A program made the position numbers and the translations under genes. 20,697 nucleotides of DNA from JBKPDV01 sp046728075 (GTDB lineage: Bacteria; Acidobacteriota; Thermoanaerobaculia; UBA5066; Gp7-AA6), in the NCBI GenBank assembly GCA_046728075.1, contig JBKPDV010000170.1, positions 1-20,697 on the forward strand, given 5' to 3'. The notes beneath the pieces are model-generated. The model worked only from the letters and a program-made list of their open reading frames with translations. It was not told the origin of the DNA and made no database searches. Positions 8,022-14,676 of this stretch are shown in pieces (within the stretch, counting starts at the first letter, position 1; the number at the start of each line of letters is the position of its first letter).

Positions 8022-10912
8022 GCAGAGAGGCCCGCTTCTGGGGACGGCGGCAGCCGATAAGCGCTCTCGGCGGGGCGGAAGGGGCGCAGCATCCAGTAGG
8101 GGCGCCGCCACTCTCCCTTCGGTGGGCGCGTCGTCTCGAGCCACCGACGATAGACCGCGTGCGCCCGGCCGGTGTCCACGCGCACGTCGCCGTAACGGTC
8201 CTCCGGCCGCGCGCGCGTGACGCGAACCTTCTGATGCCAGCAGTGGCAGCCGGAGACCGGGTCGGGTTGGACGGGAAAGGTCAGGTTCTGGTGCACGCCG
8301 GCGTCGGTCCACCAGATCCTCTTCGTGTCGGGATCCGAGGACTCGTAGGGCTCGACCCCCTTCACCGCCGTCAACTTCCACTCTCCGCCATCCTCCTCGA
8401 GACGCACCAGCGCGGAGGACATCCGGCTGGTTCCCTCTCCCTCCGCGAGGCGCCAGCGGCCGAGGTGATGGGAGCAGGCGATCACCCCCGGGCGGATTCC
8501 CTCCGTGACCCACACCTTGTCGACGAAGTAGCCGATCTCCGTCTCCACGCGCACGAGATCGCCGGTCGCGACTCCCACTTTCGCCGCGTCGGTGGTGTGC
8601 AGCCAGGTTGGATTCGAATGCGAGATCTCGACCAGCCACTTCGCGCTGGCGCTTCGCGTGTGGATGAGTGTTGGGAGGCGGTAGGTCGAGAGCAGCACGA
8701 ACTCGTTGGATTCGCGGTCGATCCTGGAGGGGTGGACGTGGCTCTCGATGTACGTGGGCACGGCGTAGTCCGGCCAGCCGAAATCTTTCAGGGTCGGTGA
8801 GTAGAACTCGAGCCTGCGCGACGGCGTGCGGAAGCCGAATCGCGCCTGACCATCGACCATGAGACCGATCGTGCGGCCACGATCCCCGGCGCCGAGGACC
8901 GGCGCGGGCACGATGTTCTTCGGAGGCGGCGCCGGCTCTCGCGTGGTCACAATGCTGCTCTTCTCGTCTACCGACGCATCCTGCATTTCCTTTTCGCTCA
9001 AGCCCCGCTCGAACTCCGGCTCCGCTCCCGCGCGGATCTCGAAGGCCCCGTACTTGCGCATGTACGCGAGCGGCGTGAGCCCCTCGCGAGCCGCGGCCTC
9101 GGGCAGTCCCGGCACGGAATTTTCGAACATCCAACCGTAGTACTCGTCGACCGTGATGCGCTCTCCCGGCCGGCCGGGCGACTCGAAGTAGCGCCGCACG
9201 CCGAGCGAACCGTCGGGGTCGATCTCCCAGGACAAGTCGATCCAGAACTCCGTCTCCTCCCACACTTCTCCGGGATTGGCCTCGTAGGTGCGCCGCACGG
9301 GTTTGCCCATCCGTTCGAGCGCGACTCGGCGGACCGGCTGGCGGAAGGCGATCCATTGACCGGCATGAGTCTCCTGACTCATCAAGTCGTGCCTCTCGGA
9401 GCCGAGCCCCATCGGCAGGACGTAGTCGGCCCACCAGGCCGTCTCGCTCCAGGTCGGAGTCAGCGTGACGTGAAGGCCGATCTTCGACTCGTCGCGCAGG
9501 ACTTCCAGCCACGTGAAACCGTCCGGGTTCGTCCACATCGGGTTGTAGACGCGCGTGAAGTAGACGTCGAGCTTTCCGCGCCCTTCCTTCAAAAAGTGCG
9601 GCAGCAGAAAGCTCATCTCGAAATAGGAGAGCGGATACTCGCGCGGCCAGGAGAGATCGTTCCAGCGCGGGACGTGCGGAGCGAGCGCGTGCGGCCGCGG
9701 CACCCACTTGTCCCAGCCGTTGGCCGATGTGCCTCCCTCGACACCCACTGATCCCGTCAGGACGTTCAAGAACCAGAGACAACGCGCGACCTGCCAGCCG
9801 CCGAGATTTCCCGACCCGGCGCTCCTCCAATTGTGCGCCGCGAGCCGGCCCCCGCAGCCCGCGACATCCTCGGCGATCCCCTCCAGCACGCGGGCCGGCA
9901 CTCCGGATTCCTTTTCCGCGAAATCGAAGGTGTACCGCGCGTAGAGCTCCAGGAGCTTCTCTTCGAATTTCTCGAAGGACAGGGGCACGCCCGGGTGCTC
10001 GGCAGAAAGGTACTGTTCCCAGTTCACCCAGCGGCGGACGAAATCGCGGTCGTAGCGCCGGGTCGCCACGAGGTGCCGCGCGATCGCGAGCAGAATCGCC
10101 GCCTCCGAGCCGGGCCACGGCGCGATCCACGCGTCGGCCATCGACGCCGTGTTGGAGAGGCGCGTGTCGAAGACGATGAGCTTCGCGCCCGCCATCTTCC
10201 CTTCCATGATCCGCTGCGCGTGGGGATTGAAGTAGTGGCCTGTCTCGAGGTGGCTGCTGATGAGTAGGATGACCTTGGCGTTGGCGTGATCCGGGCTCGG
10301 ACGGTCGAAGCCCATCCAGAAGGCGTAACCCGCGCGCGCTCCCGAGGAGCAGATGTTCGTGTGCGAGTTGTGCCCGTCGATTCCCCAGGCCGGCAGGATC
10401 CACTCCATCAGACCGTCGTGCCCCGGCCGGCCGACGTGGTACATGATCTCTTCGTGACGCCCGTCCTGAAGGGCGCGGCGGATCCTGCCGCCGATGTCCG
10501 CGAGTGCCTCCGCCCACGATACGCGCGCCCACTTCCCCTCCCCGCGGCGGCCGACCCGCTTCAATGGATAGAGGATGCGGTCCGGATCGTTGACCTGGTT
10601 GATCGTCGCCGGACCTTTGGCGCAGTTGCGCCCGCGGCTTCCGGGATGGAGGGGATTGCCCTCGAACTTGCGGACGGCGAGCGTATCTTTCTCAACCCAG
10701 CCGAGAAGCCCGCAGGCTGACTCGCAATTGAAACAGATCGTGGGAAGTAGCATGTAGTGCCGCTCCACCTTTCGCGGCCACGCCTTCGGATCCCACTCGA
10801 TCCAGTCGTCCCAGCGGTCGACGGGAGGGTACTGCTGGAGCCGCAGGCCCGCGTCGGTCTGCTCAAGCGGCAGAGGTTCCCTGGCGGCCGAAGGGAGGAC
10901 GGGCTTAACCAT
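7991..10912 (-). CDS. Molybdopterin oxidoreductase catalytic subunit, SoeA/PsrA-like, cytoplasmic
   Basis: Catalytic subunit of a DMSO-reductase-family complex with bis-MGD and one [4Fe-4S] cluster; 973 residues. The cluster site is C60-x2-C63-x3-C67-x29-C97 followed by KG. C188 in HTNICSSGARAG is the likely Mo ligand, which groups it with sulfur-compound, nitrate and formate enzymes rather than the serine-liganded DMSO/TMAO reductases. Later blocks YVLPMG, YRLPTLIHTR and VRVETEIG fit the family, the last lying in the C-terminal cofactor-binding barrel. No twin-arginine signal precedes the cluster, so the enzyme should face the cytoplasm as SoeABC sulfite dehydrogenase does and unlike periplasmic PsrA/PhsA/TtrA. 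The ATG stands 14 bases after the stop of the membrane-subunit gene with no clear Shine-Dalgarno, suggesting coupling. The C-terminal 12 or so residues come from a REP-like repeat. The substrate is inferred from the neighbouring persulfide dioxygenase; polysulfide or thiosulfate remain possible. Confidence 0.9.
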   Translation of the reverse strand: MVKPVLPSAAREPLPLEQTDAGLRLQQYPPVDRWDDWIEWDPKAWPRKVERHYMLLPTICFNCESACGLLGWVEKDTLAVRKFEGNPLHPGSRGRNCAKGPATINQVNDPDRILYPLKRVGRRGEGKWARVSWAEALADIGGRIRRALQDGRHEEIMYHVGRPGHDGLMEWILPAWGIDGHNSHTNICSSGARAGYAFWMGFDRPSPDHANAKVILLISSHLETGHYFNPHAQRIMEGKMAGAKLIVFDTRLSNTASMADAWIAPWPGSEAAILLAIARHLVATRRYDRDFVRRWVNWEQYLSAEHPGVPLSFEKFEEKLLELYARYTFDFAEKESGVPARVLEGIAEDVAGCGGRLAAHNWRSAGSGNLGGWQVARCLWFLNVLTGSVGVEGGTSANGWDKWVPRPHALAPHVPRWNDLSWPREYPLSYFEMSFLLPHFLKEGRGKLDVYFTRVYNPMWTNPDGFTWLEVLRDESKIGLHVTLTPTWSETAWWADYVLPMGLGSERHDLMSQETHAGQWIAFRQPVRRVALERMGKPVRRTYEANPGEVWEETEFWIDLSWEIDPDGSLGVRRYFESPGRPGERITVDEYYGWMFENSVPGLPEAAAREGLTPLAYMRKYGAFEIRAGAEPEFERGLSEKEMQDASVDEKSSIVTTREPAPPPKNIVPAPVLGAGDRGRTIGLMVDGQARFGFRTPSRRLEFYSPTLKDFGWPDYAVPTYIESHVHPSRIDRESNEFVLLSTYRLPTLIHTRSASAKWLVEISHSNPTWLHTTDAAKVGVATGDLVRVETEIGYFVDKVWVTEGIRPGVIACSHHLGRWRLAEGEGTSRMSSALVRLEEDGGEWKLTAVKGVEPYESSDPDTKRIWWTDAGVHQNLTFPVQPDPVSGCHCWHQKVRVTRARPEDRYGDVRVDTGRAHAVYRRWLETTRPPKGEWRRPYWMLRPFRPAESAYRLPPSPEAGLSAPSPSGRGPG

Positions 10913-10914
10913 AT

Positions 10915-10930
10915 TTAACCATCTGGTTAA
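10915..10930. promoter_or_regulatory. AT-rich dyad at the junction of the membrane-subunit and molybdoenzyme genes
   Basis: TTAACCA-TC-TGGTTAA is a perfect 7-base inverted repeat that includes the stop codon of the upstream gene and ends two bases before the next ATG; a third TTAACC follows at 10905-10910. It could be a small operator or an RNA hairpin that controls access to the start. It may also be chance in a short AT-rich spacer. Confidence 0.35.
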
Positions 10931-12477
10931 CTATTTGGAATCTGCTGCGGTGCGAAAACGAAGGCCCACTCGTAAGCGAGCAGGCCTCCCAGACACAGGA
11001 GCGAAGCGATCAGGTGAACGGCAGGCGCCGCCGGCCAGGCGATCACCGCGGCGAGAGGCAGGAGGAGCCCGCCGGCGAGACTCCCTCGATACTGCGGCGC
11101 GTAACGGCCGTGCGTAATCATCCGCGCTGCGGCCGAGGCCACGCTGCTCGCGTGAGGAACGGCGAACTCTCCGCCGACGGTCAAGAGCAGGTTGGCGGCC
11201 AGCGCCAGTCCGAAAATCCACACGAGAACCGGAAGGGACTCCACGGGAAGCTCCACGAAGAGGCCGAGCAGGAGCAGCCCGGCCGCCCCGGCCATCACCG
11301 CCTGGACCAGAAGGTGGGCGGAGAGCAGCGGGCTCTGCCAGAGGTCCCGTCCTTCCGCCTGCGCGAAGAGGAAGGCCGTGTAAACCGCCGAGAGCACGGC
11401 CAGGATGACCCCGGGCCATCTCAGCTGCGCGGCGATCCCGTCCTGCCCGAGCAACTGCGCCAGCACGACGATCGACAGCAGCAGACTGTAGGCGGCGAGA
11501 AGGAACGCTCCCCGCGTCAGCCACGATCGCCATTGCGGCCGCGTCAGGATCGTCCAGAAGCGTTCGGGTCGATCCAGGTCGCCGACTAAGAGCGCGCCGG
11601 TCAAAGCGATGAAGAGGAGGGCCGCGAGCGGCGCGGCAGTCGTAAAGAGCGTCGTCGCGGGAAGAAGCCCGAGAGCCAGTCCGGCGGCGGCGATTAAGAA
11701 GATCCCGGACCCGAGCGCCTTGGTCACGAGATACGCGGGAACCTGCCAGTGCCAGGGAATCCGATGAGGAACGTTGTAGGTCTCTCGCGGCGAGGCGGCC
11801 GAGCGCAGAAGCGCGTCGGCCATCCGGCCGGGAGCGGTTTGAATCGGGCCGCGCCAGTCCGAGGGACCCCACGCGGGCGCCTCTGACCAGAGCTGTGCCG
11901 ACTGTTGCGTCGCAAAGCCCGGCGAGATCGCCGAAGCTTCGGCGTCGATGTAGAAGAGCTTCGGGCGCGTCCCCTGCTCCGGCTTTCGCACGGCGACGTT
12001 CTGTGTCGAAAGGAGGCGCGCGATTTCCGACCGAGGCTCGTCGAGATCTCCGGAAATGATGGCGTGGACAGGACAGACGATCACGCAGGCGGGCTCCAGG
12101 CCAGCGTCGACGCGATGCGCGCAGAAGTGGCACTTGGCCGCGGTTCCGCTCTCCGGATCGATGTGGATGGCGTCGTACGGGCAGGCCTGCAGACAGGCCT
12201 TGCAGCCGATGCAGCGCTGCGAGTCGAACTCGACGATGCCATCCTCGCGCCGGTACATGGCGGTCGTCGGACAGATCGGAACGCAGGGGGGTTTCGCGCA
12301 GTGGTTGCAGCGGGTGACCTGGAAGTAGCGCCGCGTGTCCGGAAAGGCGCCCTTCTCGACGTACTTGACCCAGGTGCGGTGGACGCCCAGCGGGACTTCG
12401 TTCTCCGCCTTACACGCCGTTGAGCATGCGTGGCACCCGATGCACTTGCGGTTGTCGATGAGGAAGGCCTGGTTCAT
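10927..12477 (-). CDS. Fused [4Fe-4S] ferredoxin / NrfD-type quinone-interacting membrane subunit
   Basis: Single 516-residue protein combining the electron-transfer (B) and membrane (C) subunits of a molybdoenzyme complex. Residues 1-185 hold four cluster motifs with 16 cysteines (C12, 15, 18, 22; 57, 60, 65, 69; 89, 92, 95, 99; 116, 119, 131, 135), as in DmsB/PsrB. Residues about 225-510 are hydrophobic with some eight helices and NrfD/PsrC wording such as YLVTKALGSG, GDLDRPERFWTILTRPQW, SPLLSAHLLVQAVMAG and a final YEWAFVFAPQQIPNS. In family enzymes electrons pass Mo, FeS chain, then quinone in the NrfD helices. No signal peptide precedes the ferredoxin part, in keeping with a cytoplasmic-facing catalytic side. 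First gene of the four-gene minus-strand operon; a candidate promoter lies 35 bases upstream. The start has no good Shine-Dalgarno but begins directly at the conserved FLIDNRKCIGC. B and C are separate genes in SoeABC and PsrABC. Confidence 0.92.
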   Translation of the reverse strand: MNQAFLIDNRKCIGCHACSTACKAENEVPLGVHRTWVKYVEKGAFPDTRRYFQVTRCNHCAKPPCVPICPTTAMYRREDGIVEFDSQRCIGCKACLQACPYDAIHIDPESGTAAKCHFCAHRVDAGLEPACVIVCPVHAIISGDLDEPRSEIARLLSTQNVAVRKPEQGTRPKLFYIDAEASAISPGFATQQSAQLWSEAPAWGPSDWRGPIQTAPGRMADALLRSAASPRETYNVPHRIPWHWQVPAYLVTKALGSGIFLIAAAGLALGLLPATTLFTTAAPLAALLFIALTGALLVGDLDRPERFWTILTRPQWRSWLTRGAFLLAAYSLLLSIVVLAQLLGQDGIAAQLRWPGVILAVLSAVYTAFLFAQAEGRDLWQSPLLSAHLLVQAVMAGAAGLLLLGLFVELPVESLPVLVWIFGLALAANLLLTVGGEFAVPHASSVASAAARMITHGRYAPQYRGSLAGGLLLPLAAVIAWPAAPAVHLIASLLCLGGLLAYEWAFVFAPQQIPNS

Positions 12478-12511
12478 AGAGATGGGTTGCCCGTCGAGCG
12501 GGGTCCTCGAT

Positions 12512-12541
12512 CGTATACCGCTATGAATGAGACGAGTTCAA
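12512..12541 (-). promoter_or_regulatory. Candidate sigma-70-like promoter of the sulfur operon
   Basis: Minus strand: TTGAAC (12536-12541), an 18-base spacer, then TATACG (12512-12517), about 35 bases before the ATG at 12477. Each hexamer matches the consensus at four of six positions. It lies between the heptamer repeat element and the operon, so the operon may not depend on read-through from the queD-like gene. Confidence 0.4.
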
Positions 12542-12552
12542 CCGTCGCAGAG

Positions 12553-12630
12553 TTCAATGTTCAATGTTCAAAGTTTAAAGTTGAAAGACCTGGCGTTCCG
12601 ACCTTGAACCTTGAACTTTGAACCTTGAAC
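12553..12630. repeat. Paired heptamer array, family A (TTCAAAG), after the queD-like gene
   Basis: Left arm 12553-12587 has five units of seven bases close to TTCAAAG; after a 15-base spacer the right arm 12603-12630 has four units close to CTTGAAC, the reverse complement. The last right-arm base is also the last base (minus-strand G) of the TAG stop of the queD-like gene, so the array starts directly at the stop. As RNA it would form a long AU-rich imperfect hairpin and might end transcription; there is no T-run. Confidence 0.9.
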
Positions 12631-13040
12631 TACTCTTCAATCTCGACGGAAAATCCCGGCTCCAGCGTCAGACGCAGATGCGCGAGGCGGCAGGGCCACC
12701 CCTCGCGGGCGATTCGCGCCTCGAGCCGTTTCCAGATCCACGAGGCCAGGTTTTCCGCGGTTGGCGCAAGCAGCTGGAAGTCCGGCACGTCGCGGTTCAA
12801 GTTCTGGTGGTCCAGCGGAGCGTCCACTTCTTCTTTCAGGATTCGATCGAGGTCCGTCAGGTTCACGATCATCGAAGTCTCGCGATCGATCTCGCCCTCG
12901 ACCGCCACCTCCAAACGGTAGTTGTGGCCGTATCCGTGAGGTCCCTCTTCCCCGTACACCTCGCGGTTCTTCTCCGCGCTCCACTCCGGCCGCCACAGGC
13001 TGCGGCCGGCGTTGAAATGAATCGTGCGGGAGAGGAGCAT
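12630..13040 (-). CDS. QueD/6-pyruvoyl-tetrahydropterin synthase homologue with altered zinc site
   Basis: Small tunnelling-fold protein, 136 residues, matching 6-carboxy/6-pyruvoyl tetrahydropterin synthases in length and order of motifs: HFNAGRSL (8-15), GYGHNYRLEV (36-45), MIVNLTDL (58-65), LDHQNLN (77-83) and LTLEPG near the end. In active enzymes the first zinc ligand is the histidine of F-x-A-A-H and the others are in HGH; here these read R13 and Y37, only H39 remains, and no cysteine occupies the catalytic position (E31/E32 there). The aspartate-histidine pair D78-H79 is kept. It may use H35, bind a different metal or ligand, or be a non-enzymatic paralogue. The start is ATG 13040 with no clear Shine-Dalgarno; the gene is divergent from the aldolase and upstream of the sulfur operon. 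Fold assignment is good; queuosine or pterin synthesis should not be assumed. Confidence 0.75.
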   Translation of the reverse strand: MLLSRTIHFNAGRSLWRPEWSAEKNREVYGEEGPHGYGHNYRLEVAVEGEIDRETSMIVNLTDLDRILKEEVDAPLDHQNLNRDVPDFQLLAPTAENLASWIWKRLEARIAREGWPCRLAHLRLTLEPGFSVEIEE

Positions 13041-13047
13041 CAGAAGA

Positions 13048-13118
13048 GGTGATAAGTGGTCGGTGATAGGTGATAGGGGGGATTCACCCGCGAGACGCTA
13101 CCACCTTCCACCGACCAC
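13048..13118. repeat. Paired heptamer array, family C (GGTGATA), in a divergent intergenic region
   Basis: Left side from 13048 has four units of seven bases near GGTGATA. Arms 13056-13076 and 13098-13118 are inverted with 18 of 21 matches around a 21-base loop. It fills most of the 113-base gap between the start of the queD-like gene (-) and the start of the aldolase gene (+), so here it cannot be a terminator for either and lies where their promoters should be. Confidence 0.88.
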
Positions 13119-13124
13119 CTCGGC

Positions 13125-13130
13125 TAGAAT
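13125..13130 (+). promoter_or_regulatory. Candidate -10 box of the aldolase gene
   Basis: TAGAAT, five of six matches to TATAAT, preceded by GC and placed 23 bases before the ATG. The position of a -35 box falls in the right arm of the heptamer repeat and shows no TTGACA-like sequence. Confidence 0.4.
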
Positions 13131-13153
13131 CGCCGCCCATTCGGAGTGACGCC

Positions 13154-14578
13154 ATGCAACTCTTCACCACAACGGGCCAATTGAATGACTACCTCGCGGG
13201 CGCCGGGGCTCTGGTCGAGGGCGATCGGATCGCGATCCGTGATCCCCGCCGCTTCCGAGAGGAGACGATCGACAGCCTGATCTGGAGCGCCGTGTTCGGA
13301 CCGGCGGAGGCGCGCGAGGCGGCTCGGCGGGCGATCCGGGAGGCTGCCGCCTCGCTCGGAATTCTCCCGGCGTCGATCCTCGCGCTCTACAAGGCCCGGG
13401 GGCGAGGCGAGGTCTCCGGATTCAGCGTGCCGGCCATCAACATCCGAATCCTCTCCTACGACAGCGCCTGCGCTGCGATCCGGGCGGCGCGCCGCATCGA
13501 TGCCGGCGCGGTGATCTTCGAGATCGCCCGCAGCGAAATGGGCTACACCGATCAACGGCCGGCGGAGTACGCGGCGGTCGTGCTCGCCGCTGCGATCCGC
13601 GAAGGATGGGAAGGACCGGTGTTCCTCCAGGGAGATCACTACCAGACCAATCCGAAAAAGATGAAGGAGGCGCCGCAGAAGGAGATCGCCGCGATCGAGG
13701 CCCTGATCGACGAGGCGATCCCGGCCGGTTTCTTTCAGATCGACATCGACACGTCGACCCTGGTCGATCTCTCCAAACCGACCCTCGAGGAGCAGCAGAA
13801 GGTCAACGCCGAGTTGGCCGCCCGGTTCACGAAGTTCATTCGAACACGTCAGCCCAAGGCGGTTCCGATCTCGGTCGGCGGGGAGATCGGCGAAGTCGGC
13901 AAGGAAAACTCGACTCCGGAGGAGTTGCGCGCTTACATGACGGTGTACCGGCGGACACTCGGCGAAGGCATCGAAGGGATCGCCAAGGTCTCCGTTCAGA
14001 CCGGTTCCCATCACGGAGGGGTCGTCGGCCCCGACGGCACCGTGCAGCGAGTGGCGATCGATTTCGACACGTTGAGACGCATCTCGAAGGTCGCGCGCGA
14101 GGAATACGGAATGGCGGGAGCCGTGCAGCACGGTGCTTCGACGCTTCCCTCCGAGTTCTTCGGCCACTTCCCCGACCACGACTGCGCGGAGATCCACCTG
14201 GCTACCGAGTTCCAGAACATGGTCTACGACCATCCCGCCCTTCCTCTGCCGTTGAAGCGACAGGTCGAGCGGTGGATCTTCGACCACTATGGAACACAGA
14301 GGGCGCCCGGCGAGACCGAAAGCCAGTTCCTCTACAAGAACCGCAAACAGGCGATCGGGCACTTCAAGGAGGCGTTCTGGAACCTTCCCGCCGGCACGCG
14401 CCAGGCGATCGGCGTGTCGCTCGAGAAGAGGTTCGCCTTTCTTTTCGAGAAGCTCCGAATCGCGGGCACGCGAGAGACCGTCGCGCGCTTCGTCCATCCC
14501 GTGGACGTCTTCTCCCATGAAGCCGCGGCCGCGGGCCCGCGCACAGGCTACGTCCGAGACGACGAGGCGGGGGATTGA
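13154..14578 (+). CDS. Class II fructose-bisphosphate aldolase-like protein, extra-long form
   Basis: Metal-dependent aldolase fold, 474 residues against the usual 285-360. Likely metal and catalytic residues follow the class II pattern: D161-H162 in FLQGDHYQ, E244 in VGGEIGEVG, H286/H287 in QTGSHHGG and H326 in VQHGAST. About 60-90 extra residues precede the barrel and about 100 follow it (from QFLYKNRKQAIGHFKEAFW). Family knowledge says these enzymes cleave or form fructose- or tagatose-1,6-bisphosphate or related ketose phosphates, so a glycolytic or gluconeogenic role is plausible but the substrate cannot be read from sequence. ATG 13154 is preferred over the frame opening at 13070 because GGAG stands seven bases before it and the longer frame would run through the repeat and promoter. 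The downstream gene tdh follows after a repeat-filled 98-base spacer. Confidence 0.85.
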   Translation: MQLFTTTGQLNDYLAGAGALVEGDRIAIRDPRRFREETIDSLIWSAVFGPAEAREAARRAIREAAASLGILPASILALYKARGRGEVSGFSVPAINIRILSYDSACAAIRAARRIDAGAVIFEIARSEMGYTDQRPAEYAAVVLAAAIREGWEGPVFLQGDHYQTNPKKMKEAPQKEIAAIEALIDEAIPAGFFQIDIDTSTLVDLSKPTLEEQQKVNAELAARFTKFIRTRQPKAVPISVGGEIGEVGKENSTPEELRAYMTVYRRTLGEGIEGIAKVSVQTGSHHGGVVGPDGTVQRVAIDFDTLRRISKVAREEYGMAGAVQHGASTLPSEFFGHFPDHDCAEIHLATEFQNMVYDHPALPLPLKRQVERWIFDHYGTQRAPGETESQFLYKNRKQAIGHFKEAFWNLPAGTRQAIGVSLEKRFAFLFEKLRIAGTRETVARFVHPVDVFSHEAAAAGPRTGYVRDDEAGD

Positions 14579-14584
14579 AGAGGA

Positions 14585-14666
14585 GGACGGGGGGACTGGG
14601 GGACAGGGGGACTGGGAGAAAACGCACTCCCTCCGCCCGTCGCCCCGTCGCCCCGTCCCCCCGTCC
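14585..14666. repeat. Paired octamer array, family D (GGGGGACT), between aldolase and tdh
   Basis: Left arm 14585-14618 with 8-base units near GGGGGACT, right arm 14633-14666 with units near CGCCCCGT; the arms pair at 28 of 34 positions around a 14-base loop. It begins six bases after the aldolase stop and ends ten bases before the tdh ATG. The frame of tdh stays open through the whole element back to a TTG at 14575. Confidence 0.9.
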
Positions 14667-14676
14667 GCCCCTCAAG

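Noticed and set aside
7995..10532. Very long minus-strand frame upstream of and continuous with the TorD gene, as if a 1155-residue protein
   Set aside because: The upper part overlaps the molybdoenzyme gene in another frame and reads as arginine- and alanine-rich text with no domains. Only the part below 7994 matches a family.
13070..13153. 28-residue extension of the aldolase
   Set aside because: It would be read through the family C repeat and the TAGAAT box; ATG 13154 has its own GGAG.
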